Notes: generated from the letters alone by a model not told the origin. A stretch of DNA of 64,000 nt from Sporanaerobium hydrogeniformans (GCF_002735925.1 NZ_PEDL01000016.1:1-64000); one strand, 5' to 3'; numbered from the stretch's first letter, positions 1 to 8,984 are shown. Translations and numbers: made by a program.

Positions 1-114
1 CTCTAAACCTTCACGTGCAATAAGAGATGGGTTTGTTGTTACACCACAGATTACACCTAAGTCATTTGCCTTACGAATTTCTTCTGTATTGGCAGTATCT
101 ATAAATAATTTCAT
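1..114 (-). CDS. Transaldolase / fructose-6-phosphate aldolase, N-terminus only (cut by window edge)
   Basis: The reverse strand starts with ATG at 114 and reads [20 protein letters not shown], then [16 protein letters not shown], to the edge with no stop. This is the N-terminal strand-helix-strand signature of the small TalC/Fsa transaldolase family (FIDTAN and GVTTNPSL). An AGGAG ribosome site lies at about 122-126. It is the last visible gene of the left sugar operon, 33 bp after the cupin gene. Known family members interconvert fructose-6-phosphate and other sugar phosphates through a Schiff-base lysine. That lysine is outside the window, so transaldolase cannot be told from aldolase. Only 38 codons are visible. 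Confidence 0.85.
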   Translation of the reverse strand, partial: MKLFIDTANTEEIRKANDLGVICGVTTNPSLIAREGLE

Positions 115-147
115 TTTAGTCTCTCCTAATTATCTCTTAAATAACTA

Positions 148-546
148 TTAATATAATTTATCTTGTATGAATCTTACTTGTTCTTCACTTAACTCATAAA
201 TATCACTATTTTCCATACTGGTAGATGAATCTTCTATCAAAATAAGTTTTGTATCTTGGCAAGTAATCGTATTGTGCCAAAGTGTAGCTGGAATATTATA
301 TACCTTAAAAGGCTCCATTTCTACTTTTTCAATTTTTAATCCGTTTTCTTCTTCATTTGCATAAAGTAAAGTGCATTTTCCTGAAATAAGTACAAATAAT
401 TCATCTGTTCTATTATGACGTTCTAAACAATCAATCCCTTTAATATCATTAGCAGGTTTCCAATTTTTAATTCCTACCATCCATTTTTCATTCTCATAAA
501 CACGTGTCATTCCTTCGCCAGTAAATGCATAGCTCTCAATTTTCAT
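148..546 (-). CDS. Cupin-fold protein of unknown substrate in a transketolase operon
   Basis: 132 aa with no signal peptide. The centre carries a single-domain cupin pattern: HNRTDELFVLISGKCTLLYA, then about 30 residues later YNIPATLWHNT, matching the paired metal-binding motifs of the RmlC/cupin fold (His and Glu in the first, His in the second). The start at 546 follows AGGAGG with 8 nt spacing, 18 nt after the transketolase C-terminal half. Its place between transketolase and transaldolase genes suggests a role in sugar or sugar-phosphate handling, such as an isomerase, epimerase or sensor. That is context only; no specific enzyme family was recognised. Confidence 0.7.
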   Translation of the reverse strand: MKIESYAFTGEGMTRVYENEKWMVGIKNWKPANDIKGIDCLERHNRTDELFVLISGKCTLLYANEEENGLKIEKVEMEPFKVYNIPATLWHNTITCQDTKLILIEDSSTSMENSDIYELSEEQVRFIQDKLY

Positions 547-564
547 CCCTTAGTCCTCCTCTAA

Positions 565-1488
565 TTAAAGTAATTCTTTAGATTTTTGCACTATATTTTC
601 TGCTGTTAATCCATACTCTTTAAATAAATCTGTTGGTTTTCCTGATTTACCAAATTTATCCATAATCCCTACACGTTCAAATTTTACATTACTTTTTCCT
701 GCAAGTACTTCAGCCACTGCTGAGCCCAGCCCACCAATAATAGAGTGTTCCTCTGCTGTTACAATTGCCTTATACTTTTTAGCCATATCTAAAATGCAAG
801 CCTCATCAATAGGTTTAATGGTGTGGAAATTTATAACACCTGCACTTATTCCTTCTTTTTCTAATAACTCTGCAGCTTGAAGTGCCTCACTAATCATAAG
901 ACCTGTTGCCATAATACAAACATCTTTGCCCTCTTTCATTACATTAGCTTTCCCAGGAATGAAAGGTGTTTCTTCTGTTGTTATATCTTCTACAATTGGT
1001 CTTGCCACACGAATATACACAGGTCCATCTATTTCAGCAGCAGCCATAACTGCCTTTTTTGTTTCAATAGGGTCACAAGGTACTAAAATAGTCATACCTG
1101 GTAACTCTCTCATCAATGCAATATCTTCGATAGATTGGTGACTTCCACCGTCTTCACCTACACAAAGTCCAGAGTGAGATAAACCAAATTTAACATTTGC
1201 ATTAACATAAGATACAGAGTTACGAATTTGTTCGAAAGCTCTTCCTGCACCAAATAGTGCGAAAGTGCTTACAAAAGGAATATAGCCTGTATGAGCGAAA
1301 CCTGCTGCAGCACACACCATATTTGCTTCTGCTATCCCAAAGTTAAAGAAACGGTCTTTATGCTCTTCTGCAAAAGTAGCTGTCATGGTTGCATGAGCTA
1401 AGTCTGCATCCATTACTACAACCTTATCATTTTTTGCCCCTAATTCACGTAAAGCTTCTCCATATGCAACTCTTAATGATTTTCCCAT
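565..1488 (-). CDS. Transketolase, C-terminal half (pyrimidine-binding and C-terminal domains)
   Basis: 307 aa, the second subunit of a split transketolase. It carries the pyrimidine-binding domain with the conserved activating Glu in FNFGIAEANM, followed by GLSHSGLCVGEDGGSHQ and, in the last 120 residues, the transketolase C-terminal domain (KDVCIMATGLMISEALQAAE). The ATG shares one base with the stop codon of the N-terminal half (TAATG), so the two are translationally coupled. Together they would move two-carbon ketol units between pentose, triose, hexose and tetrose phosphates using thiamine diphosphate. Two-gene transketolases are common in Firmicutes and archaea, so the split is normal. 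Confidence 0.93.
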   Translation of the reverse strand: MGKSLRVAYGEALRELGAKNDKVVVMDADLAHATMTATFAEEHKDRFFNFGIAEANMVCAAAGFAHTGYIPFVSTFALFGAGRAFEQIRNSVSYVNANVKFGLSHSGLCVGEDGGSHQSIEDIALMRELPGMTILVPCDPIETKKAVMAAAEIDGPVYIRVARPIVEDITTEETPFIPGKANVMKEGKDVCIMATGLMISEALQAAELLEKEGISAGVINFHTIKPIDEACILDMAKKYKAIVTAEEHSIIGGLGSAVAEVLAGKSNVKFERVGIMDKFGKSGKPTDLFKEYGLTAENIVQKSKELL

Positions 1489-2300
1489 TAGTTTATGCCT
1501 CCTAATTGTTTCATCGCTAGCTCGTACTCTTCTTTATTGGGAGCTTTTCCATGCCAACCTGCTTGATCTGACATAAAAGATACTCCATGACCTTTATGGG
1601 TTTCGCAACATATAAATTTAGGCTTTCCACTAACAGGTGCTCTTAAAGCATACTCAATAGCCGCTAAATCATGTCCATCCACCTTATAACATTCAAAGCC
1701 AAAGGCCCTAAATTTATCTACAACATCCCCAAGGCTCATAACACTTTCATTACTACCATCAATTTGTAAACCATTATGGTCAAGCATGACTACAAAATTA
1801 TCTAGCTTATAATGAGCTGCTGCCATAGCTGCTTCCCATACTAAACCTTCTTGAACTTCTCCATCACCAACAATGGCATAAACTTTATAATCTGCTTTTT
1901 TATGTTTTGCTGCAAGGGCCATTCCCATAGCTATAGAAACACCTTGTCCTAAAGATCCTGTATTCACATCTACACCTGGTGTTTTTCTCATATCAGGATG
2001 CCCTTGAAGGTGGCTATCTATTTGTCTTAGGTTCCAAAGATCTTCTTTTGGAAAGTAACCTTTATCTGCAAGAACAGCATACAGTGCTGGACAAGCATGA
2101 CCTTTGCTAAGTACGATACGGTCTCTATCCTCCATTTGTGGATTTTGTGGATCAACCTTTGCTACCCTATAATAAAGTGCCATAAGCATTTCTACGCAAG
2201 AAAGCGAACCGCCTGGATGCCCTGATTGACAAGTATAAAGCATTTTAATAATATCTGCTCTTATTTGTTGAGCTTTTGCTGTAAGATTCATTTCGTCCAT
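1488..2300 (-). CDS. Transketolase, N-terminal half (thiamine diphosphate-binding)
   Basis: 270 aa. It contains the transketolase N-terminal signatures SGHPGGSLS and VLSKGHACPALYAVLAD, and the ThDP/Mg motif GDGEVQEG followed about 25 residues later by LDHNGLQ. It pairs with the C-terminal half, whose start overlaps this stop. The start at 2300 has a GGGGA ribosome site about 8 nt upstream. It lies 26 bp after the malG-type permease, so import and the non-oxidative pentose phosphate step are probably co-transcribed. Since the operon encodes an importer but no glycosidase, it may serve a free pentose or a sugar that yields pentose phosphate. Confidence 0.93.
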   Translation of the reverse strand: MDEMNLTAKAQQIRADIIKMLYTCQSGHPGGSLSCVEMLMALYYRVAKVDPQNPQMEDRDRIVLSKGHACPALYAVLADKGYFPKEDLWNLRQIDSHLQGHPDMRKTPGVDVNTGSLGQGVSIAMGMALAAKHKKADYKVYAIVGDGEVQEGLVWEAAMAAAHYKLDNFVVMLDHNGLQIDGSNESVMSLGDVVDKFRAFGFECYKVDGHDLAAIEYALRAPVSGKPKFICCETHKGHGVSFMSDQAGWHGKAPNKEEYELAMKQLGGIN

Positions 2301-2326
2301 TTTAAAATCCCCTTTAGTTTTTATTT

Positions 2327-3163
2327 TTAGCCTTTTACTGCACCAGCTGTAAGTCCTTCAACAAGCCTTTTTTGGGCAAAGAAGAATAAAATACATACTG
2401 GAATGATTGTAATGATACCACCTGCTGTTAGAAGATCCCATTGTACTCCTAATTGACCAATTAAACTTTTTAAAGCAACTGGAATAGTACGATTAGCTTC
2501 ATTTGTAAACATAACGGCAAAAGTATATTCATTCCATGCATTCATGAAAATGTAAACGCCTGTCGCTACAATACAAGGTGTAAGCATAGGTAAAATAATC
2601 TTTATAAATGCAGTTGCCCGATTGGCACCATCCACTAAAGCAGCTTCTTCCAAAGAACTTGGTAAATCATTCATATATCCATTCATTAACCATACTGAAA
2701 AAGGGATGGTAAAAGTTGTATAAGCAAGTACTAACGCCCCTGGAGTATATAGGATATTCAACTTTCTCATAATGGCATAAAGTGGAATAAGTAATAATAC
2801 TGTTGGGAACATATTATTAGTTAAAAACATAACCATAAAAAATTTTCTTCCTTTAAAACGATAACGTGAAAAAGCGTAGGCTGCTAAAACTGAAACGACT
2901 AAACTTAGTACTGTCGTAGACACTGTTACAACTAAACTATTACCCATAGCCTTTAAGAAATTAAACTCAAAAAACAGCTTCCTATAGGCTTCAAAGGTAG
3001 TATTCTTTGGCCAATAAGTAACAACACTCCCGTAAAGTTCCGCTTCTGGCTTAATAGAAGTAATAAAAGTCCAATAGAACGGAAAAAGTAGAAAAAGTAA
3101 AATAGCTATAAGTGGTAAATAAAGTCCAAAGATTTTTCCAAAAGAAATGTGTTTTTTATCCAT
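2327..3163 (-). CDS. CUT1 sugar ABC importer permease (MalG/AraQ type)
   Basis: 278 aa with about six hydrophobic membrane segments. The EAA cytoplasmic loop motif EEAALVDGANRATAFIKIIL sits about 90 residues before the end, and the tail LVEGLTAGAVKG is typical of MalG-type permeases. It starts 1 bp after the MalF-type gene. No ATPase gene accompanies this importer, so it presumably uses a shared MsmX-type ATPase encoded elsewhere, which is usual for CUT1 importers in Firmicutes. The substrate is unknown. Confidence 0.92.
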   Translation of the reverse strand: MDKKHISFGKIFGLYLPLIAILLFLLFPFYWTFITSIKPEAELYGSVVTYWPKNTTFEAYRKLFFEFNFLKAMGNSLVVTVSTTVLSLVVSVLAAYAFSRYRFKGRKFFMVMFLTNNMFPTVLLLIPLYAIMRKLNILYTPGALVLAYTTFTIPFSVWLMNGYMNDLPSSLEEAALVDGANRATAFIKIILPMLTPCIVATGVYIFMNAWNEYTFAVMFTNEANRTIPVALKSLIGQLGVQWDLLTAGGIITIIPVCILFFFAQKRLVEGLTAGAVKG

Positions 3164-3164
3164 C

Positions 3165-4043
3165 TTACTCCTCCTCCGTTCTAAATTTATTAATCAAATA
3201 AGGTATAGCTACTGCTGATAAAATAATTGTTAATATAAGAGACATAGCAGAAGCATAACCTAAATCCATGGCCATCCCCTTATTAAATATGTAGACACTT
3301 AATGTTTGTGTAGAATAAGAAGGTCCCCCCTCTGTCATATTAAAGATAACATCTACTGAGTTGGCTACCCATATAATACGTAAAAGTACTGTAATAAATA
3401 AGGTGTTTTTTAATGAAGGAATGGTGATTCTAAAAAGCTTTTGCATTTTACTAGCACCATCAATATCTGCTGCTTCATACATGTCCTGTGATATTCCCTG
3501 CAAACCTGCTAGAATCATAATGGCAAAGAAAGGTATTCCTTGCCATATGATTGTTAAAATAACAGAAGGAAAAGCAGTTGAAGCTTTTGATAAAAATGGA
3601 ATATTATCATTAATTATATGAAGTCTCATAAGAATATCATTAAGCACTCCATAATTTCCATCATAAATCCATCGCCACATTAAACCAATTAATACTCCTG
3701 GTGTCACCCATGGTATTAAACTCACGGCACGTACAATGCCACGTCCTCTAAAGCTCTGGTTAAGGATAAGGGCTAAAACAAATCCAAATATAAACTGAAG
3801 ACCTACCCCAAAACCTACCCATATAAAGGTACGGAAAAGAGATTTCCAAAAGAGTTTATCATTGAAAAGCCCTATGTAATTCTCAAATCCAATAAATGCT
3901 ATATTATTTGGCCGCCTTAAATCATAACTTTGAAAGCTCATTAAAATAGCTTGTAGTACGGGTATAAATACAACCGCAATTACAATAATAAGGGCTGGCG
4001 CAATAAGTAAATAGGGCCATATACTTGCCTTTTTCTCTTGCAA
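3165..4043 (-). CDS. CUT1 sugar ABC importer permease (MalF/UgpA type), TTG start
   Basis: 292 aa with six predicted membrane segments. The EAA loop reads YEAADIDGASKMQKLFRITI and is followed by the WVANSVDVIFNMTEGGPSY segment typical of MalF/UgpA/LacF permeases. The start codon at 4043 is TTG; it is chosen because GGAGG lies 7 nt upstream and no in-frame ATG is nearby. It forms the membrane channel with the MalG-type protein and sits 40 bp downstream of the binding-protein gene. Confidence 0.91.
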   Translation of the reverse strand: MQEKKASIWPYLLIAPALIIVIAVVFIPVLQAILMSFQSYDLRRPNNIAFIGFENYIGLFNDKLFWKSLFRTFIWVGFGVGLQFIFGFVLALILNQSFRGRGIVRAVSLIPWVTPGVLIGLMWRWIYDGNYGVLNDILMRLHIINDNIPFLSKASTAFPSVILTIIWQGIPFFAIMILAGLQGISQDMYEAADIDGASKMQKLFRITIPSLKNTLFITVLLRIIWVANSVDVIFNMTEGGPSYSTQTLSVYIFNKGMAMDLGYASAMSLILTIILSAVAIPYLINKFRTEEE

Positions 4044-4083
4044 ACTAACGCCTCCTTGCTGTCCTATAGCTCATTATCCTGCT

Positions 4084-5382
4084 TTATTTATATAATTCTT
4101 CTTGAAGTACCTTCATTGTTTCTTCTGCTGTCATTTCACCTGTAAGAGCAAAACCAACTGTATTAGGCCATGTTACACTAATCCATTCAGTTGTAGTATC
4201 TAAAATAGGTAAGATTCCCGCATAAGACATTCCTTCAATAGAAGCTTTCATAAATTTATTGTTTTGGTAAAAATCTAGAGCCTGTACTGTTTTACTTACA
4301 GGTACGTTTCCTGTTGCTTCACACCAAATCTTTTGTCCTTCACCTGTTGCTAAATAAGCAACCCATTCAAAAGCTGCATCTTTATTTTTGCAAGATTCAA
4401 AAATAACATTTTCTGTATCTCCCATAGAAGTCCATTGTCCTTTACCTGCTGGGAATGGGAAAGCAGATACATCTTCGCCAAAGGTCTCAATCATACCTGC
4501 TGAAGAACCTGTGTGGTGGATAGTCATTGCTGTACGTCCTGATTTAAAGTTTGCAATAATTTCATTGAAGCCATCTGTTGGTGCAGTTGGTGGAACGTAA
4601 CCTTTTTGATAAAGATCTATGAAATCTTGCATACCTGCAACTGACTCTGGTGACGTCATATCTTCAAAGTTTCCACCTCTACCATGAATAAAACTTCCCC
4701 ATGGTTCTTGTCCGCCTTTCGCGCCTCTCATACCAAAGCCATAAACATCTGTTTTACCATCTCCATCTGTATCTCTTGTTAATTTTTCACAAGCTGTTAA
4801 AAATTCTTCATAGGTTTTTGGTACTTCAATTCCTACTTCTTCAAACATAGAAGGTCTATAGTATACATAAAGGATTTGAGTATTCCATGGCATTACATGG
4901 ATATTTTCTGTTCCACCTGCTTGTTTCATAATGTCATATAAGTTTTGATCAATATCATCCTTTTGATCCCAATTTGCAATATAATCATCTAAATTAGCTA
5001 ATAAATTGTTAGCTGTAAAAAGTGGTGTAGAGGTTAATTTCCAAGATGCTGTATCAGGACCACCTCCACCCATAGCTGCTGAGAATAAAGTATTACTATA
5101 TCCTCCTCCATCCCATGGATATTCTTCTGCTACAACTGTAATACCTGATTCATTTGTCTCGTTAAACTTTTTTACAATGTCTTGCATGACAGCTGAATAC
5201 TCTGTGTTATCTGCCCAGTACCAGTGTTTTATGGTAACTGGTTCCTTTTTGTTCTCTTCTGCTGCTGCAACTGGTGCTGACTGATCTGGAGTAGCTACTA
5301 CTTCACTTTTACTGCTCCCTCCACATCCTACTGTACTTAATACTAATCCTCCTGCTAGTAAAGCTGCTAATACTTTTTTCAT
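4084..5382 (-). CDS. Sugar-binding lipoprotein of CUT1 ABC importer
   Basis: 432 aa from the chosen start. The N-terminus is a lipoprotein signal: a basic pair, a hydrophobic stretch and the lipobox LSTVGC. The mature part is a family 1 extracellular solute-binding protein (VTIKHWYWADNTEYSAVMQD, AAMGGGGPDTASW). The frame opens at an ATG at 5397, but GGGAGG lies directly behind that codon and 7-8 nt before the ATG at 5382, so 5382 is the real start. It begins 4 bp after the GntR stop. It captures the oligosaccharide or monosaccharide outside the cell; the ligand cannot be read from the sequence. Confidence 0.93.
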   Translation of the reverse strand: MKKVLAALLAGGLVLSTVGCGGSSKSEVVATPDQSAPVAAAEENKKEPVTIKHWYWADNTEYSAVMQDIVKKFNETNESGITVVAEEYPWDGGGYSNTLFSAAMGGGGPDTASWKLTSTPLFTANNLLANLDDYIANWDQKDDIDQNLYDIMKQAGGTENIHVMPWNTQILYVYYRPSMFEEVGIEVPKTYEEFLTACEKLTRDTDGDGKTDVYGFGMRGAKGGQEPWGSFIHGRGGNFEDMTSPESVAGMQDFIDLYQKGYVPPTAPTDGFNEIIANFKSGRTAMTIHHTGSSAGMIETFGEDVSAFPFPAGKGQWTSMGDTENVIFESCKNKDAAFEWVAYLATGEGQKIWCEATGNVPVSKTVQALDFYQNNKFMKASIEGMSYAGILPILDTTTEWISVTWPNTVGFALTGEMTAEETMKVLQEELYK

Positions 5383-5386
5383 ACTA

Positions 5387-6085
5387 CTACCTCCCATAAA
5401 TTATTTTTTTTACATCTTCAATTGTTTGTCGAATATGCTTTTCAGCTTCATATCTAGCTGTCATAGCATCTCGGTTTTGAATAGCATTAAAAATATTTAA
5501 GTGACTTTTTTGAGCCCTATTAAAGCTTTCTGTAACAACACTAGTCTTTACATAACCTTCTCTTATTGATTCATTAATAATAGGTACGACTCGATGCAGT
5601 ACATCATTTTGTGTACATTTTGCTACCATCGTATGAAAATCAATATCTACATCTCGATTTTCTTCTTCAGCACTTTTTATTTGTTGCATTTTCTGAATAA
5701 TCATCTTTAGTCTTTCTATATTGGCGGGTGTAGCTCTTTGAGCTGCTAAAAAAGCTATTTGAGGTTCAATCATTAGTCTTGCTTCTAAAAGCTGCTCAAG
5801 TATGGTTTCTTGATCAACAAAATCAAGCCCCAGAGGGTCTTTACCAACCCCTGGCCTCTCACTTATAAAAGTTCCTTTTCCTCTATGTATCTCAACAATG
5901 TTTTCCGCTTTTAAAAGTTTCATCGACTCCCTAATAGTGGACCTACTTACATTAAACATTTCAATAAGCTCCGCTTCACTTGGCAATCGATCGCCCGGCT
6001 TCATATTTTGACCAATTATCATTTGTCTCATTTTTTGTGTTATGACTGTTGTAAGCTCATCCTGCTTTACTTCTTCTATTGGCAA
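5387..6085 (-). CDS. GntR/FadR-family (FCD) regulator, TTG start
   Basis: 232 aa. Residues about 8-77 form the GntR winged helix (PGDRLPSEAELIEMFNVSRS then TIRESMKLLKAENIVEIHRG). The rest is an all-helical FCD effector domain with metal-ligand candidates DIDFHTMVAKCTQN and the later HLNIFNAIQNRD and EAEKHI histidines. The start is TTG at 6085, about 10 nt after AGGAGG. FCD regulators usually bind sugar acids, organic acids or sugar phosphates and repress the adjacent operon. As first gene of the importer-transketolase operon it is probably autoregulated through the repeats at 6106-6139. Confidence 0.92.
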   Translation of the reverse strand: MPIEEVKQDELTTVITQKMRQMIIGQNMKPGDRLPSEAELIEMFNVSRSTIRESMKLLKAENIVEIHRGKGTFISERPGVGKDPLGLDFVDQETILEQLLEARLMIEPQIAFLAAQRATPANIERLKMIIQKMQQIKSAEEENRDVDIDFHTMVAKCTQNDVLHRVVPIINESIREGYVKTSVVTESFNRAQKSHLNIFNAIQNRDAMTARYEAEKHIRQTIEDVKKIIYGR

Positions 6086-6105
6086 TATTAACTTTCCTCC
6101 TTTTA

Positions 6106-6139
6106 TTGGTATGACCTTTCCATCACAACTGGTATGATG
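6106..6139 (-). promoter_or_regulatory. Candidate GntR operator: two TGGTATGA direct repeats
   Basis: TTGGTATGACC at 6106-6116 and CTGGTATGATG at 6129-6139 share the core TGGTATGA with a 23-bp period. They lie 20-55 bp upstream of the regulator start and just before its ribosome site. FadR-type regulators often recognise TGGTATNACCA-like half sites, so these are good candidates for repression or autoregulation. The -35/-10 elements upstream are not clear enough to assign. Confidence 0.45.
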
Positions 6140-6418
6140 TTCTTTAGTTGATTTTTTTAATGTTTTGTATAAAATTATGACTTGTTGATATAATCATATA
6201 CTATATTGTTACAAATTTCAATACGTTTTTCTTATTTTTTTCTAAAATTTTTATAACATATTATAATTATACTAATAATACCATTTTAACTAGTCAGACC
6301 TTTATATAACTAAAAACCTATAATCATCCTACTACTTTACATCTTTATTTATTTTATTAGACTGCTTTCTTTATTATCTATTTATGACCCTATTTACATA
6401 AAATTAGTAGGCTACTCT
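6140..6418. other. AT-rich non-coding stretch upstream of the sugar operon
   Basis: About 280 bp of AT-rich DNA with stops in all frames. It must hold the promoter of the GntR-led operon. A possible minus-strand promoter, TTGTAA with a TATATC 16 nt downstream, falls near 6190-6217 but is weak. No RNA gene or repeat was recognised here. Confidence 0.4.
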
Positions 6419-6472
6419 AAAAAAGAGCATATGGTAAAGCAAGTCATCTCGCTTTACCATATGCTCTTTTTT
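6419..6472 (-). terminator. Perfect 22-bp hairpin, bidirectional terminator
   Basis: Arms 6419-6440 and 6451-6472 are perfect complements (core GAGCATATGGTAAAGC) around a 10-nt loop. Runs of A at the left and T at the right make it usable on either strand. On the minus strand it lies just downstream of the 6495-7175 gene stop and upstream of the GntR operon. Confidence 0.88.
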
Positions 6473-6494
6473 ATCCTCAAACTTTGTTTGCTTC

Positions 6495-7175
6495 TTAAGC
6501 TTTATCCACTTTAGTCTCTTCTATTACTACATTTTTTTCTTTTTCTTCCCACACATCAAAGCGTTTCATCACTTCATCATAGGTATCCTGACAAATCTTT
6601 GGAAGCTCAGACTTTGTCCTACTTTTTATTTCTATTCCTGCTTGTTTAAAACCCTTTTCTACTGCTTGACGTAGTAAAACTATTTTACTACTATCATCTC
6701 CTGCTAAAGCTTCAGCCATGGTCATGATCCGTTCTGCTACAGCACCTACACTATAAGTCCCGCCCGCTTCTAATGCTTTTTGTGCCTCCTCCTTATTAGT
6801 TGCAAGAGGTGGAAGAGCAGCATCTATGCTCCCAAAAACTTTTGTCCATAAATCCTCTGTTTGCTGCACTAGGGAATACGCTATGTTTTGATTTTTAATA
6901 TTAGCATTCATCATTTGCTCAAGCATTTGTATTTGAGTAGCTTGTTCGTTATCCTTTATTGCCTGTATCTGTGTACTGCTAAGCTTTTTTATATCACTAT
7001 ACAGTCCTTGCTTAGAAGTATCTCCTGATTTTTCATAGGTATCTTGTGGTACTTCTTGCTTTCTACTTGAGGTTTTCTTGTTTACTTCTTCATTTTTGAT
7101 TTCTTCATTTTTTGTTTTAAATGTTTTATTTATTTCTTGAATTGTTACTGTGGTTGTTGCATCATTAATTATCAT
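6495..7175 (-). CDS. Uncharacterised protein, charged N-terminus and helical core
   Basis: About 226 aa from ATG at 7175. The longest frame begins at GTG 7184, but the GGGAGG site is only a few bases from it and is correctly spaced for 7175. Residues 15-60 are Lys/Glu/Thr-rich and probably disordered. The middle has Gln-rich helices (TQIQMLEQMMNANIKNQNIA). The C-terminal 110 residues form a compact, probably helical domain (AEALAGDDSSKIVLLRQAVE, ICQDTYDEVMKRFDVWEEKE). There is no signal peptide or membrane segment. I recall similar stand-alone proteins in Lachnospiraceae but no function. It is 51 bp downstream of the cyclic-di-GMP gene, which suggests a motility or surface theme; that is speculation. 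Confidence 0.75.
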   Translation of the reverse strand: MIINDATTTVTIQEINKTFKTKNEEIKNEEVNKKTSSRKQEVPQDTYEKSGDTSKQGLYSDIKKLSSTQIQAIKDNEQATQIQMLEQMMNANIKNQNIAYSLVQQTEDLWTKVFGSIDAALPPLATNKEEAQKALEAGGTYSVGAVAERIMTMAEALAGDDSSKIVLLRQAVEKGFKQAGIEIKSRTKSELPKICQDTYDEVMKRFDVWEEKEKNVVIEETKVDKA

Positions 7176-7226
7176 TTCACACACCTCCCTTATTTTCTTT
7201 TATTTCGGCAACTTGCAAAGAAAGAT

Positions 7227-8915
7227 TCACATTATTTTTTCAAAAGCTTCTGCTGCTACAGGTTTACCAAATAAATAACCTTGCATAAGGTCTGGTCTTA
7301 AACTCTCTAGTCTTTCTCTTTCCTCAGTTGTTTCTATCCCCTCTAGGCAAACGAGTAACCCAATACTGTGAGCCATTTCAATAATATAACTTACTAATTT
7401 ATAATCATAATCATTTTTTAATGCCTTATAAACGAAAGAGCGGTCAATCTTTAATATATCTACATTAAAATCTTGTAAATACCTTAAGTTAGAATAACCT
7501 GTACCAAAATCATCTATCGCTAACTTCATCCTTTTTTTTCGAATGATTTCTAATGTTCGTTGAATCATTCTATCATTCTCAAGACATCCACTTTCTGTTA
7601 ATTCTAAAATAACAGAGTGTGCTTCTAGTTCATGCTGTTTTAAATACTCATTAACTTCCTCTACTAAATCTTGTCTTCTCACCTGTATATAAGATAAGTT
7701 AATACTTATATGAAAATGAACTACTCTTTCCTGCCAAACCTTACATTGCCTAATAGCATTTTCAAGTACCCACCTTCCAACAGGAATAATTAACCCACTC
7801 TCTTCTAAAATAGGAATAAATTCTCCTGGAGATAAGGTGCCATATTCTTCGCATTGATAACGTAGTAAAGCTTCTGCACCGACTAACTGCCGTGTCCTTG
7901 TACTTATAATGGGTTGGTAAAAAATATTAAACCCTTTAAAATAATTATTAGCTGATTGTCTTAGTTGTTCTTCTATTCCTATTCGTCTCATATAAGCATT
8001 ATAAGCCTGTTCATCAAATACAAACTCATTCTCTTTGCCTTCTCGAATAGCTGTATTAATCGCAAATTCTGCCTTTTTCTGTATCTCTTTATAGAAGGAC
8101 TCTATTGCATCTAACTTTACGATTCCAGCTGAAATAGAATAGAAAATTTTATATGCATAGGTCTCTATTGAATGATTAATAGCTCTTTTTAAATTTTTAT
8201 AAAGTTGTTTAGCTTGTTCAGTAGTCTCTCCTTGAAAAGCAAAAATGGCAAAAGTCTTGCTTCCTACACGGTAAAGCTTTGTTTCCTTAGGCATGATTTT
8301 TATTAGGCAGTTAGAAATATCCTTTAATACTATATCCCCTACCTCCATACCATATTTTTCATTAATTGTCTTAAAATTATTGATTCCTATCTTCATTATG
8401 TAGCCTGATAAGCTTTTTTCTTCCTCTATTAGCTTATCAAAATCCTTCTGCAATTGAGTTTCTGTCAGTAAACCTGTTAAGTTATCTGCCTTGCTTTTTA
8501 CCCCTAACTCACTCACACGTCCTACCATCATTCGTGGCTTACCTTCGGCATCTAAAATAACTTTCCCTCTACAACTAATCCATACTATATTTCCTTCTTT
8601 ATCTAACCATCGATACTCCAAGTCATGCCTATCCTTTTCGCCAGCTTTTACTGACTCTATCTCTGAATAAAGCATATCAAAATCGTCAGGATGTATGACC
8701 GTTTTTAAAACCTCTATTACCTTAAAAAATTGAGCACTGGGCAAATTAAATCGTTCTAGAATGGTTTCGGATACGCTATAGTAGTCTTTTTTGAAGTCAA
8801 ATAAGAACAAATAATCATCCGTACATTTTCCTATGGTCGACATAGCATATTCAAATTGCTTATAGTCAATATCTTTTGGTATCATAAATTTCCCCATAAA
8901 ATGCCCCCAATTCAT
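7227..8915 (-). CDS. PAS-GGDEF-EAL cyclic-di-GMP phosphodiesterase
   Basis: 562 aa, cytoplasmic. Residues about 20-135 are a PAS domain with a PAC end (YRWLDKEGNIVWISCRGKV). About 140-300 is a GGDEF-like domain whose signature is degenerate (RVGSKTFAIFAF), so no cyclase activity is expected. About 310-560 is an EAL domain with the key motifs present: GAEALLRYQ, LELTES, IDDFGTGYSNL, LKIDRSFV, LEGIET and MQGYLFGKP. It should therefore hydrolyse c-di-GMP, possibly gated by the PAS domain and by nucleotide binding to the GGDEF fold. An alternative start is the ATG at 8897, which has a GGGGG stretch upstream. Confidence 0.93.
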   Translation of the reverse strand: MNWGHFMGKFMIPKDIDYKQFEYAMSTIGKCTDDYLFLFDFKKDYYSVSETILERFNLPSAQFFKVIEVLKTVIHPDDFDMLYSEIESVKAGEKDRHDLEYRWLDKEGNIVWISCRGKVILDAEGKPRMMVGRVSELGVKSKADNLTGLLTETQLQKDFDKLIEEEKSLSGYIMKIGINNFKTINEKYGMEVGDIVLKDISNCLIKIMPKETKLYRVGSKTFAIFAFQGETTEQAKQLYKNLKRAINHSIETYAYKIFYSISAGIVKLDAIESFYKEIQKKAEFAINTAIREGKENEFVFDEQAYNAYMRRIGIEEQLRQSANNYFKGFNIFYQPIISTRTRQLVGAEALLRYQCEEYGTLSPGEFIPILEESGLIIPVGRWVLENAIRQCKVWQERVVHFHISINLSYIQVRRQDLVEEVNEYLKQHELEAHSVILELTESGCLENDRMIQRTLEIIRKKRMKLAIDDFGTGYSNLRYLQDFNVDILKIDRSFVYKALKNDYDYKLVSYIIEMAHSIGLLVCLEGIETTEERERLESLRPDLMQGYLFGKPVAAEAFEKIM

Positions 8916-8984
8916 TTTCTCTATTTACCTACTAAATTGATAAAATCTATGAATTTAAATCGCTTTACCCTACTAGTTAGTTAA

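Noticed and set aside
877-1141. Two plus-strand frames inside the transketolase C-terminal gene
   Set aside because: They are antisense shadows of a strongly conserved gene, with no ribosome site or known family.
5383-5397. ATG at 5397 as start of the cluster A binding protein
   Set aside because: GGGAGG lies immediately after that codon and is correctly spaced only for the ATG at 5382.
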